Below, one piece after another: positions 44,557-52,363 of a stretch of DNA of 64,000 nt. Source of the DNA: Streptomyces sp. NBC_01803. Lineage in GTDB: Bacteria; Actinomycetota; Actinomycetes; Streptomycetales; Streptomycetaceae. Position 1 is the stretch's first letter; the number at the start of each line of letters is the position of its first letter. The stretch is taken from contig NZ_CP109073.1 in the NCBI RefSeq assembly GCF_035917415.1, forward strand, positions 5,783,023 to 5,847,022, given 5' to 3'. Below the pieces are notes generated by a model, which searched no databases, was not told where the DNA came from, and saw only the letters and a list, made by a program, of their open reading frames with translations. Made by a program: the position numbers and the translations under genes.

Positions 44557-45349
44557 CGCGTACCCGGTCGGACAGCTCGTCCGCCGCCTCGCGCACCGCC
44601 GCCACGAAGCGGGGCACCTCGGTGCCGGGCACCCGGTGGGAGAGGGCGGCGACGCTGAGCGCGGCGACGACCCGGTCGTCCCCGCCGCGCACGGGGGCCG
44701 CAATGCCGATGACGTCCGGGTCCAGCTCGCCCCGGCCGACCGCGTGCCCGCGCTCGCGGATCGCGGCCAGCCGCCCGCGCAGCGCGTCCGGGTCGGTGAG
44801 GGTGGCGTCGGTGAAACGGGGGAGCGGCCCGGCGAGCAGCTCGTCGAGGTCGCCGGGGGGCGCCCAGGCCAGCAGGACGAGGGCGGCGGCGCCGGCGTTC
44901 ACGGGCAGCACCTGGCCGCGTTCGTAGCTCAGCCGCAGCGTGTGCCCGGCCTCCTCGCGTTCCAGGCAGACGACGGCGGGCCCGGCGCGGCGGGTGAGGA
45001 GCGCGGGGTGGCCGGTGCGGCGGACGAGGTCGCGCATGACGGGCCGGGCGAGGCCGGAGAGGCCGACGCCCTTGCGGGCGAGGCGGGCGAGGTCCAGGAC
45101 GCGGGGGCCGAGGCGGAAGCCGGGGCCGCCGTCCTCGTTCTCCGTCAGGAAGCCGTTGGAGGTGAGGCTCTGGAGATAGCGGTAGGCCGTGGAGCGGGCG
45201 ACGCCCAGGTGGGTCGCGACCTCGCCGGCGGTGAGGGCCAGGCGGTCGTCGGCGAAGAGCAGGAGGATGTCCAGCGCGCGGTCGGCGGTGGAGTTCCGCC
45301 CGCGATACCCCTGGCTCATTCCCGCAAATCGCGTATGGGTTCCTGACAT
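44537..45349 (-). CDS. IclR family regulator 2 of the catabolic island
   Basis: A 270-residue IclR protein nearly colinear with IclR 1 (271 residues): YRGRNSTADRALDILLLF, LTAGEVATHLGVARSTAYRY, LDLARLARKGVGLSGLARPV and VNAGAAALVLLAWAP. ATG at 45347-45349 gives an N-terminus equal in length to its paralogue; an inner ATG ten codons later is the alternative. It is divergently placed relative to nothing but lies between the hydroxylase operon and the VOC gene. Whether it recognises the same motif as IclR 1 or a diverged version is not visible. Confidence 0.9.
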   Translation of the reverse strand: MSGTHTRFAGMSQGYRGRNSTADRALDILLLFADDRLALTAGEVATHLGVARSTAYRYLQSLTSNGFLTENEDGGPGFRLGPRVLDLARLARKGVGLSGLARPVMRDLVRRTGHPALLTRRAGPAVVCLEREEAGHTLRLSYERGQVLPVNAGAAALVLLAWAPPGDLDELLAGPLPRFTDATLTDPDALRGRLAAIRERGHAVGRGELDPDVIGIAAPVRGGDDRVVAALSVAALSHRVPGTEVPRFVAAVREAADELSDRVRGAAGTG

Positions 45350-45387
45350 GCGAGAAAGATACCAGGGGTGCGGGGGCCGTCCGGGTG

Positions 45388-45882
45388 TTACTGAACGGGC
45401 TGGTAGGCGGCGCCGCCGTCCTCGAGCAGACGCTCGGCCTCGGCGTAGATCTCCTCGGCGGGCAGGCCGAAGTCGATCGACTTGCGGAAGGGCTGGCGCA
45501 CGTCCCGCTCGATCCTCAGGTACACCTCGTTCCGGTTGCCCTCCGGGTCGAAGAAGTAGATCCCGAAGGCGTTGCCGTGGGTGACCTCCTGCTGGACCTT
45601 CACGCCCTCCTCCTCGAACTTCCGGTGGAAGGCGCGGATGTCGTCCAGCGAGGCCACGCGCCAGGAGATCTGGTGCTGCTGCTTGTCGCCGATCGCGGCG
45701 GTGCGGCCGGCCTGGAGGACGAACTCGTGGTGCTCGTCCTCCGGCCGGGCGCTGAAGAAGACGATGCCGAGGCCCTCGTCCTCGTCGGTGACGGTCAGGC
45801 CCAGCAGGCGCTCGTAGAAGTCCCTCATCTTCGGCAGGTCGTACACCCACAGGCCCGTGTGGCCCAGTCCGGTGATCGCCAT
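45388..45882 (-). CDS. VOC-family extradiol-type dioxygenase
   Basis: A 164-residue vicinal-oxygen-chelate protein with two beta-alpha-beta-beta-beta modules. Metal ligands are His8 (GLGHTGLW), His70 (KQQHQISW) and Glu119 (NRNEVY), a 2-His-1-Glu site as in type I extradiol dioxygenases and other VOC enzymes. SLDDIRAFHRKFEEEGVKV and FFDPEGNRNEVYL are typical of small one-domain catechol 2,3-dioxygenase relatives. ATG at 45880-45882 with GAGGAGAAG upstream. Divergent from the FAH-family gene; the shared intergenic space contains motif copy 3. Confidence 0.88.
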   Translation of the reverse strand: MAITGLGHTGLWVYDLPKMRDFYERLLGLTVTDEDEGLGIVFFSARPEDEHHEFVLQAGRTAAIGDKQQHQISWRVASLDDIRAFHRKFEEEGVKVQQEVTHGNAFGIYFFDPEGNRNEVYLRIERDVRQPFRKSIDFGLPAEEIYAEAERLLEDGGAAYQPVQ

Positions 45883-45919
45883 GTGCTTCTCCTCGGCGGC
45901 TTGTCGTGTCCCGTTTACT

Positions 45920-45945
45920 AGGACTATTATCCTGTATTACGAAAC
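45920..45945. promoter_or_regulatory. Catabolic-island operator motif, copy 3
   Basis: AGGACTATTATCCT followed by GTATTACGAAAC, with the same AGGA-N6-TCCT dyad as copy 1 (16 of 26 positions equal). It is located between the divergent VOC and FAH genes, an AT-rich promoter patch, so one site could control both directions. Confidence 0.65.
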
Positions 45946-46039
45946 AAGAGTACGATCGGGCGCGACGGCAGTCAATGAGTGCGGTGACCGAGAGACCTGC
46001 GGAAACCTGAGAGAACTTGAGAGAAGAGGTGCGTGTTCC

Positions 46040-46879
46040 ATGCGACTTGCGACGCTGCGCGTCCCGGGCGGTACCTGTGCGGCGCGGCTGGAGGGGGAGG
46101 AGTACGTGCCGCTGCCGTACCGCGACCTCGGCGCCCTGCTGGCCGTGGGCGAGGACTGGCGCACCGTGCCGGCGGCCGAGGGGGCGCGGCCCGTCCCGGT
46201 CGGCGAGGCCGTGTACGCGACGCTGGTCCCGCACCCGAACAAGATCATCTGCCTGGGCCTCAACTACGCGTCCCACATCAAGGAGATGGGCCGCGACACC
46301 CCGAAGCACCCGACGCTGTTCGCCAAGTACGACGGCTCGCTGATCGGCGCGTACGACCCGGTCACCCTGCCGGTCGTCAGCGACCGCGTGGACTGGGAGG
46401 CCGAGCTGGGCTTCGTCGTCGGCCGCCCCGCCCGGCACGTGCCGAAGGAGAAGGCGCTCGACCATGTCGCGGGCTACACCGTCGTCAACGACGTGACGGT
46501 CCGCGACTACCAGCGCCGGACCCGGGAGTTCCTGTCGGGCAAGACCTTCGAGGCCACCACCCCGGTCGGCCCGGTCCTCGTCACCCCCGGCGAACTCGGC
46601 CCCGGCGAACCCGACCTGGAGATCCGCTGCGAGGTCGACGGCGAGGTGATGCAGCGCTCGCGCACGTCCGACCTGCTGTTCGGGATCGCCGACATCCTCT
46701 CCTACATCAGCGACATCATCACCCTGCTCCCGGGCGACGTGATCTGCACCGGCACCCCCGGCGGTGTCGGGGACGGCCGCGACCCCAAGGTCTACCTCAA
46801 GCCCGGCCAGACCCTGCGCACCGTCATCGAGGGCATCGGCGAACTGCGCAACGTCTGCGTCCCGGAGCGCGTGGCCTGA
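46040..46879 (+). CDS. Fumarylacetoacetate hydrolase (FAH) family protein
   Basis: A 279-residue FAH-fold protein: CLGLNYASHIKEMG with His79, metal ligands Glu120 and Glu122 (VDWEAELGFVVG) and Asp151 (VVNDVTVRD), SGKTFEATTPVGPVLVTP and GDVICTGTPGGVG. These enzymes hydrolyse or isomerise ring-cleavage products (acylpyruvates, 2-hydroxy-hepta-2,4-diene-1,7-dioate). ATG 46040 has GAGAAGAGG upstream. Divergent from the VOC dioxygenase and probably the next step after it. Confidence 0.92.
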   Translation: MRLATLRVPGGTCAARLEGEEYVPLPYRDLGALLAVGEDWRTVPAAEGARPVPVGEAVYATLVPHPNKIICLGLNYASHIKEMGRDTPKHPTLFAKYDGSLIGAYDPVTLPVVSDRVDWEAELGFVVGRPARHVPKEKALDHVAGYTVVNDVTVRDYQRRTREFLSGKTFEATTPVGPVLVTPGELGPGEPDLEIRCEVDGEVMQRSRTSDLLFGIADILSYISDIITLLPGDVICTGTPGGVGDGRDPKVYLKPGQTLRTVIEGIGELRNVCVPERVA

Positions 46880-47101
46880 CCACGCCCTCCGCCCGGTGAA
46901 CTCCCCGGCCGGTTCCGCCCTGACCCGGCCGGGGTTCCCCGGCACCCCGCCGAGCGCTCAGTGGTGTGTGTCACAAAGGGCTTAATACTCCAGCCGTAGA
47001 TCGTGATCTCGATGGTGAGGGGCGCCGAGGAGACAGGTGGCCAGCGTCGATCGTCTGGACGAGATCGGCCACGCCATCGGGGGCGTCCGTTCCTTCTCGG
47101 C

Positions 47102-47491
47102 CTACGCGAGTCCGCCGAGACGGAGGGCGTCCCTTATCTCGCTGAGCTTCGCGGTCGTCGCCCGGGTCCACTCCTTCTCCTGTTCACCGAGTCGGAGGGC
47201 ATCCTCGATCTCGCTGAGCTTCGCTGAGGACAGGGCGCCCGCCCGCTCGATCAGGTCGTCTCGGGACACGGTGGTCAGCCACGTGCAAGGGGTAAAGCCT
47301 GGACGCGGGAACGCGAACCGCAGCACGCCTTCAAAGGGCAGTCCTTCCATGGCGCCTACTACCACTTCGACGCCCAGACCGCTGATGTCGACGCCCGCCT
47401 GTTTTCGACGGGCTGTATTGGCCCTCCTCGACGCTTCCTCGTCATTGCAACACCTTCGGGGTCTTGTGTTGCGACGAGATCTAGAACTCAC
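47102..47491 (-). CDS. PemK/MazF-like toxin, atypical, with duplicated tail
   Basis: A frame of 129 residues. VEVVVGAMEGLPFEGVLRFA, FPRPGFTPCTWLTTVSRDD and LIERAGALSSAKLSEIEDALRLG match the second half of actinobacterial MazF-type endoribonucleases. The N-terminus is Arg-rich, has no GEIWW-type strand, and may be non-native, so the gene could be 5' truncated. The C-terminus contains a duplication: AKLSEIEDALRLG is followed 24 residues later by AKLSEIRDALRLG, from a direct DNA repeat (about 47114-47152 and 47192-47230). No antitoxin gene is evident next to it. Confidence 0.5.
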   Translation of the reverse strand: MSSRSRRNTRPRRCCNDEEASRRANTARRKQAGVDISGLGVEVVVGAMEGLPFEGVLRFAFPRPGFTPCTWLTTVSRDDLIERAGALSSAKLSEIEDALRLGEQEKEWTRATTAKLSEIRDALRLGGLA

Positions 47492-47597
47492 CCCGTCCTA
47501 GACAGGGAGGTGTTGCGGTACAAATTGCCGCTCCGTAGCGGTGAATCCGGCGGGAAGCGCCCGCCCGCGTCTGCGCTGGTCCCGTAGAAGATGGGGC

Positions 47598-47900
47598 ATG
47601 ACACCAGGAGACGCACGGCGGTGGGTCGAGGATGCGATGTGGCGGGTGGCTGACCTGACGCGGGCCTATCTCACCCGGGACCGCGCGATGGTCGCGGCCT
47701 GCCTTGCGGACCTGGACGGCCAGCACCCGCACAGCCACCGGCCCCGCCACGGCGCTCCCCGCGCCCTGGCGGGGTCCTTTTCTGCATTCAGGGCGAAGGA
47801 ACGCGGGGCTCGCACGGGACCTCCCAAATTTGGGAGGTCCCGTCTCCGCGAGGGTGGACCTGCGGCCGTCCCAGCCCCGGCACGGTCTCCCGCTCGGTAG
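47598..47900 (+). CDS. Small plasmid-type conserved protein
   Basis: A 100-residue frame: MTPGDARRWVEDAMWRVADL, TRAYLTRDRAMVAACLADLD, then a Pro/His/Arg-rich tail. The first 45 residues form two amphipathic helices with codon usage of real genes. It lies before the parA-like gene in a block resembling Streptomyces plasmid maintenance regions. The tail runs through the perfect palindrome at 47814-47843 and may be non-native (frameshift or readthrough). Function unknown. Confidence 0.5.
   Translation: MTPGDARRWVEDAMWRVADLTRAYLTRDRAMVAACLADLDGQHPHSHRPRHGAPRALAGSFSAFRAKERGARTGPPKFGRSRLREGGPAAVPAPARSPAR
47814..47843. promoter_or_regulatory. Perfect 30-bp palindrome before parA
   Basis: ACGGGACCTCCCAAA (47814-47828) is followed at once by its exact reverse complement (47829-47843), with no loop and CCCAAATTTGGG at the centre. 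It is 68 bases before the parA-like start. It could be the ParA/ParB operator or a centromere-like site; a transcription terminator is less likely because there is no loop or T-tract. Confidence 0.75.
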
Positions 47901-47910
47901 TGTCCTGTCC

Positions 47911-48566
47911 GTGCTCATCGCCAACATCGCGCCCAGGAGCATGGGCAAGACGACCGACACAGGGTGGATGCTCCACGCCCTGCACGAAGCGCGCGCCGAA
48001 GACGGCAGCCCAAGTACAAGGTCCGCGGGTACGACGCCGACCACTCCCGACAGCTCGTCACCTGGGCGACCGGCCCGGGCGAGTTCCCCATGCCCGTAGA
48101 GGCGGCGGCCAGCTCCCGCTTCCACCGCGAGGTCACCATCCCTTCCGACACGGTGTGCGTCGTGGACTGCGGCCACACCGAGAACCACCCGGACATCACC
48201 GACAGCGTGCTGCGCGTGGCCGACCTGGTGATCCTGCACCTCACCCCGTCGACCGCCGACGTGCAGCGGGTGGTCGACCCGCCCGTAGGTGTCCCGATCG
48301 CCGACATGGTGGCCCGCTCCGCTCCGCTGCGCGCCGATGGCACCGCCCCGCCGGCCTGGGCGCTGCTCAACCGCACCGTGCCGAACGCCAAGTCCACGCA
48401 AGAGGCACGAGACTGGCTGGCAGCCGAAGAGTGGAAGGTATTCACCACCACCATCCGGGGCGTGGAAGATTTCAAGCAGAGCGTGGGCATGCCCATCACG
48501 GGAGCCAGCCGTACCGAGTTCGGCGCGCTGATCACCGAACTGGAAACCCGAGGGCTGATCAAGTGA
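47911..48566 (+). pseudogene. ParA-like partition ATPase, frameshifted
   Basis: From GTG 47911: VLIANIAPRSMGKTTDTGWM, LHALHEARAED, in which SMGKTT is a deviant Walker A (usual KGGxGKT). At about 48000-48010 the frame changes (one base missing around the GGCAGCCCAAG); the rest continues one frame over: YKVRGYDADHSRQLVTWA, VCVVDCGHTENHPDITDSVL (Walker B-like VVDCGH) and VADLVILHLTPSTADVQRVV, ending at 48566 with LITELETRGLIK. The fold is that of ParA/MinD ATPases, as on Streptomyces plasmids. Either a natural lesion or a sequencing slip. The next gene overlaps its stop. Confidence 0.8.
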
Positions 48567-48958
48567 GCGCGCGTCGCGGTGGCATGGCCGCCGCTCGGAA
48601 GAACATGCAGCAGCAGGAGCGGCAGTCCACCCCGCCGGTCCTGCCCGGCCAGACCGCTGCCGAGGCTGTACCCGAGCGGCCACAGCCCCTCACCCCCGAC
48701 ACGATTCCCGACCCCCCGCCAGCCCCGCGCGCCGCCGACGACACATCCGCTCTCACAGCGGAAGAGGCGGCAGACTACGCGGCATGCGAGAAGGCGATCG
48801 ACCACTACAGCCAAGCAACCTGGATGTACGGAAAAGCCCTCCAAGCCCTCCAAGCCATCCGGGACGCCCGCTACTACCGCCAGGAATTCCCGTGCGGGCT
48901 CTACGCTGCCGCCCGTGATCACAGGAGAGCTGACCGCGCGGACGGCGTACGGCACTGA
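48563..48958 (+). CDS. Hypothetical ParB-side partner of the parA-like gene
   Basis: A 131-residue protein beginning VSARRGGMAAARKNMQQQER. After a Pro-rich stretch comes EEAADYAACEKAIDHYSQAT, WMYGKALQALQAIRDARYYR, a helical block often seen in the second gene of plasmid partition operons. The C-terminus (AARDHRRADRADGVRH) looks non-native and may follow a frameshift. GTG 48563 overlaps the parA stop (GTGA). A DNA-binding partner role is inferred from position only. Confidence 0.55.
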   Translation: MSARRGGMAAARKNMQQQERQSTPPVLPGQTAAEAVPERPQPLTPDTIPDPPPAPRAADDTSALTAEEAADYAACEKAIDHYSQATWMYGKALQALQAIRDARYYRQEFPCGLYAAARDHRRADRADGVRH

Positions 48959-49238
48959 CTGGCACGTCTTCCTGAACGACCCATCCAGGCAATCAACTCC
49001 CCTGCTGTCAGGGGGATCTGCCATCCTTTGGCCATGGTGATGGATGACGACGAGGCGGCCGAACTCGTGCTGGCGCAGACAGCCCACCTCTTGAACAACC
49101 GAGGGGATCGAGAAGCGGCGCAACTGCTGACAGAAGTCGACCATTTGGAATTCGAGCGAACAGACGACAGCTTCACCACCAGTAGTAACTGGCATGAATA
49201 TTTCTATGCGGCTGTCCTGCACGTCGAAGAACACCTAG

Positions 49239-50114
49239 AGGTTGTCCCGTAAGTGATCTTCGAGTTGGGTGGCGGGTGCGGGTCGGGCTGGATTGATGTC
49301 GCCTATCCGGTGAGGGTGAGGTTGTGCAGGTGGGCGACGCCGAGGATGGCGTGGTGGACGCCGTCGCCTTTGAGGCGGCAGTCGCGCAGGATTTTCCAGG
49401 TCTTCATGCGGGCGAAGGTGTGCTCGATCCTGGCCCTGGCCCGGCGGTGGAGGGCGTTGTGCTGTTCTTTCCAGGCGGGCAGTTGGGTCTGTCCGGGCTG
49501 GCGGCGGTGGGGGATGATCAGCCCGGTGCCGATGTAGCCGCCGTCGGCGATCACCGTGGCGTTTCCGGCCGCAGCCTTCGCCCCGGATTCCTCCCACGCG
49601 AGGCAGTCGTTGCGGTTGCCCGGCAGAGGGCGGCCGACCAGGGTCACCAGGCGGGTGTCGGCGTTGATGACGACCTGGTGGTTCGTGGAGTGGCGGTAGT
49701 TCTTGCTGGAGGCGGCCACCGACCGGTCACGGGTGGGCACCAGGGTGCCGTCCACGATGTAGACGGTGTCCCTGCGCGGCCGGCGCATCGGCTGCAGCGC
49801 CAGGAGCGGAGCGACGTGATCGATGACCCGGTCCGCGGCCGACTTCGAGATCCCGAAGAGCAGCGCGAGCTGGCGCATTGTCAGGTTCGTGCGCCAGTAC
49901 GCGGCCACCAGCAGCACCCGGTCCTCCAGCGGCAGGCTCCACGGCCGCCCCCGGCCCGCCGCATCCGCGCCCTCCCGGCGCAGCGCGGCCACCAGCCGGC
50001 TGAAGCACCGCGGACTCAGCCCGGTGAACGGCTCTATCCAGGACGGCTCCGACGCCGTGATCACACCAGCCACACCATGATCATCCCACGACAAGATCAT
50101 TTACGGGACAAGCT
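49239..50114. mobile_element. Intact IS5-family element, 876 bp, CTAG duplication
   Basis: Inverted ends AGGTTGTCCCGTAAGTGATC (left, from 49239) and AGCTTGTCCCGTAAATGATC (right, reverse complement, to 50114), 18 of 20 matching. The 4-bp target CTAG is duplicated at 49235-49238 and 50115-50118. One intact transposase gene on the minus strand. The duplication and near-perfect ends show a recent insertion. Confidence 0.95.
49303..50100 (-). CDS. IS5-family transposase (DDE_Tnp_4)
   Basis: A 265-residue complete transposase. N-terminal helix-turn-helix LTMRQLALLFGISKSAADRV; catalytic Asp in VYIVDGTLVPT, Asp in TVIADGGYIGT and Glu in RARIEHTFARMKTWKIL. The gene fills the element between its terminal repeats; the ATG lies 14 bases inside the right end. 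It splits a nuclease-like gene. Confidence 0.93.
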   Translation of the reverse strand: MILSWDDHGVAGVITASEPSWIEPFTGLSPRCFSRLVAALRREGADAAGRGRPWSLPLEDRVLLVAAYWRTNLTMRQLALLFGISKSAADRVIDHVAPLLALQPMRRPRRDTVYIVDGTLVPTRDRSVAASSKNYRHSTNHQVVINADTRLVTLVGRPLPGNRNDCLAWEESGAKAAAGNATVIADGGYIGTGLIIPHRRQPGQTQLPAWKEQHNALHRRARARIEHTFARMKTWKILRDCRLKGDGVHHAILGVAHLHNLTLTG

Positions 50115-51339
50115 CTAGTCAAGTCCTTCTCTGACGAGATGAGGGAACGCATAGCCGAGACACTAGTTGACGTTGCCCAACGCAACGGGGAAACCAGCGT
50201 AGATCGCATGCTCCTTAAGGAACTCCTGCCGACCGTCGACCTCAAAGGCTGGCGAAAGCAGCTCAAAGGAGACCTTCAAGAACGCCCGACTAACCAAGGG
50301 CGTCGAGAACGGCGGGCCGAAAATGTCCTTGTCGAGGATGACTTGCGCTTGGGAGCGCCCAGGAACAGCAGGTTTATCGTGTACTCAAGGTAATTCAGAA
50401 ACAGATCCCTGCCGATAAGACGATTGCTATCGCCCCTCTGCCTGGAGTCCGCCTACAGGCCGAACATACATGGACACCCGATATCCTGGTACTGGGAAAC
50501 GGGCGGGCTGTGGTCTTCGAGATCGACGGGCCTCACCACAGAGCCAGGAAAAGGTATGCCGATGACAGAAACCGCGATCTGCAATGGCAGCGTTGCGGAC
50601 TTCAGGTTGTCTGCCTGACGGTTGAGGAACTAGCGGACAATGATTACCTTGTGGGGCGGCTGAAAGAGGAACTCCTGCGTAATCTCTGGAAATAGATCCG
50701 CGTCCTCACCGTTGTCCATAACGCGGCCTGAGCTGTTAGAGTCATTCCGCCCCCGGCAGGGTTCGCTCTCGAAATATCACTCACCCCGGATACCACAAGC
50801 GTGTACTGTGCCCCTGTCGGGCGCTCCCCTTTGGGTTGCGCCTCCGGCACCCGCTGAAATCCCCAAAAATGGGCAACCTCCGAGTTGACCCGCAGGTCAG
50901 GCCCGCTTTTCGGTCGCCGGGAAATCCCGACACCCCTATATCTGTCCCTTGGAGGACTGATTCCGGAGTGGGGGAGGGAGCCGGGGGACGGCGGCCAGGA
51001 GCTGCACGCCGTGATGCTCGTCGGCGGCGGGAGCCGGACCCAGGCGATGCGCTGCGCCGTGCCGCTGGGCTCGGTGCTGCTCGTGCTCCTGGTCCTCGCC
51101 GCCGCACTGCCGTGCCGCTGCTCCTGGTGCTCGTTGTGGTCGCGGACAAGGGGTCGGCCAGACCACGGACAAGGGGTCGGCCAGGCCCGTTCCCGGGCCG
51201 GGGATGGCCGGTGCCTGCCCTGAGCCCACAGGGGCCGTTGAGGGTAAGGTCAGCGCTCCCGTGGCCTGTTGTGGCTGGTCAGCGCCCGTGCGGCGTAGGC
51301 GCGGGAGCACAGGCCCGGCATAGGCAAAAGCATAGGCCC

Positions 51340-51455
51340 GGCATACCCAGGAGCAGGGCCTGCCGTGCTCGGTGACGGCCACCAGCGGCTGGCCCGCGGC
51401 CGGCCCGCGCGGGTGGCCTGTAGGGTCTCGCGGCTGATGTCGTAATCTCACGGGC
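51340..51455 (-). pseudogene. Phd-like antitoxin remnant
   Basis: On the minus strand DYDISRETLQATRAG is followed, after a one-base shift, by GPAAGQPLVAVTEHGRPCSW. The combination resembles the Phd/YefM N-terminal domain (two strands ending in VTEHGRP). There is no valid start or toxin partner. The nearby palindrome at 51467-51484 could be its former operator. Confidence 0.35.
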
Positions 51456-51466
51456 CGTGTCGTACC

Positions 51467-51484
51467 GATGTCGTATACGACATC
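51467..51484. promoter_or_regulatory. Perfect 18-bp palindrome
   Basis: GATGTCGTATACGACATC is a perfect palindrome. A partial copy, TGATGTCGTAATC, lies at 51435-51447. The block TCTCACGG (51446-51453) is repeated in reverse complement as CCGTGAGA (51487-51494) around it. Typical of a repressor operator; located upstream of an antitoxin-like remnant and at the 3' side of the DHFR-like gene. Confidence 0.6.
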
Positions 51485-51514
51485 ACCGTGAGACTAGCGC
51501 GTGGGTGCTGCTGC

Positions 51515-52078
51515 TCAGTGCCTCGTCTCGTACCTGGTCAGAGTCACGCCGCAGGGAAGCGTCCGCGTCTCTACCAGGTTGAGGTTCACCCAGTTGTCCA
51601 GTGCGGTGAAGAACGGCGTGCCGCCGCCCACCAGGACCGGCGCGGTGGCCAGCACGTACTCGTCAATCAGCCCAGCCCGCATGGCCGCCCCGGCGAGCGT
51701 CGCGCCGCCGATGTCCATCGGGCCGCCGTCCTCGGCCTTGAGCCGGGTGATCTCGGCGACCGCGTCGCCGGTGACCAGGCGGGTGTTCCAGTCGACCTTG
51801 TCGATCGTCGAGGAGAACACCACCTTCGACATGTCCCGCCAGCGGCGCGCGAACTCGATCTCCGCCGGGGTGGCGTTGGGCTGCTGGTCGCCGGTCGGCC
51901 AGTAGGAGCTCATCGTCTGCCACAACTTGCGCCCGTACAGCGTCAGGTCGGTCGCCTGCAACTGGTCGGACCAAAACTGGAACAGCTCGTCGCTCGGCAC
52001 GCTCCAGCCGATGTCGTCGCCGGGCGCGGCGATGTAGCCGTCCAGGGTCAGGTTCATGCCGTAGATCAGTTTCCGCAT
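51515..52078 (-). CDS. RibD C-terminal/dihydrofolate-reductase-like protein
   Basis: A 187-residue protein of the YwjB/YyaP type: MRKLIYGMNLTLDGYIAAPG, LTLYGRKLWQTMSSYW, KVVFSSTIDKVDWNTRLV, DIGGATLAGAAMRAGLIDEY and PVLVGGGTPFF. These are the NADPH and fold motifs of the RibD C-terminal/DHFR superfamily. Physiological substrate unknown; members are common in Streptomyces arms. ATG at 52076-52078. It is divergent from tpg, with about 285 bases between. Confidence 0.92.
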   Translation of the reverse strand: MRKLIYGMNLTLDGYIAAPGDDIGWSVPSDELFQFWSDQLQATDLTLYGRKLWQTMSSYWPTGDQQPNATPAEIEFARRWRDMSKVVFSSTIDKVDWNTRLVTGDAVAEITRLKAEDGGPMDIGGATLAGAAMRAGLIDEYVLATAPVLVGGGTPFFTALDNWVNLNLVETRTLPCGVTLTRYETRH

Positions 52079-52363
52079 GGCCTAGCCTTACGTCCGTGGG
52101 TGTCCGGCGTATAGACCAGCGCGGTGCAGGAAACTCATCGGTGCGCGATCTGGGCTCGCCGGTAGTCCTCGTGCTCGGGGCTCAGCGTGGTGTACTCGGC
52201 CGACTCGGGCAAGCCGCCTGATCTCGACTCGCCCTCGCGAGGAAATGCCACGGATTTGAGACTGATCATGGGTGACAAGGCCGTGAGACAGCCAAGAACG
52301 CCCAGGTCAGCAAGATCGACATGTCACGAGCGGTGAGACCCTACACCCGCACGAGGGGGATGA

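Larger units (their letters stand above)
49034..50695 (+). pseudogene. PD-(D/E)XK nuclease-like gene split by an IS and a frameshift
   Basis: The first part (49034-49238) reads MVMDDDEAAELVLAQTAHLL, DREAAQLLTEVDHLEFER, WHEYFYAAVLHVEEHL. A CTAG-flanked IS follows. If the IS and one CTAG are removed the frame continues exactly as HLVKSFSDEMRERIAETLVD, VAQRNGETSVDRMLLKELL, to about 50350. There a one-base shift leads to AQEQQVYRVLKVIQKQIPAD, TWTPDILVLGNGRAVVFEID, GPHHRARKRYADDRNRDLQW and a stop at 50693-50695. The D-x(n)-E-x-D pattern (PDIL...FEIDG) is that of PD-(D/E)XK nucleases. The DNA is clearly lower in GC than its surroundings, indicating transfer. An abortive-infection or other defence role is possible but not shown. 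Confidence 0.75.
50696..51514. other. Gene-poor stretch with antitoxin remnant and palindrome
   Basis: About 800 bases after the broken nuclease gene. 50696-50930 is AT-richer and seems non-coding. 50940-51330 is GC-rich with repeated AGGCCCGGCATA-like words near 51310-51350. An antitoxin-like remnant (about 51340-51455, minus strand) and the palindrome at 51467 are listed separately. No complete gene is supported. Confidence 0.45.
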
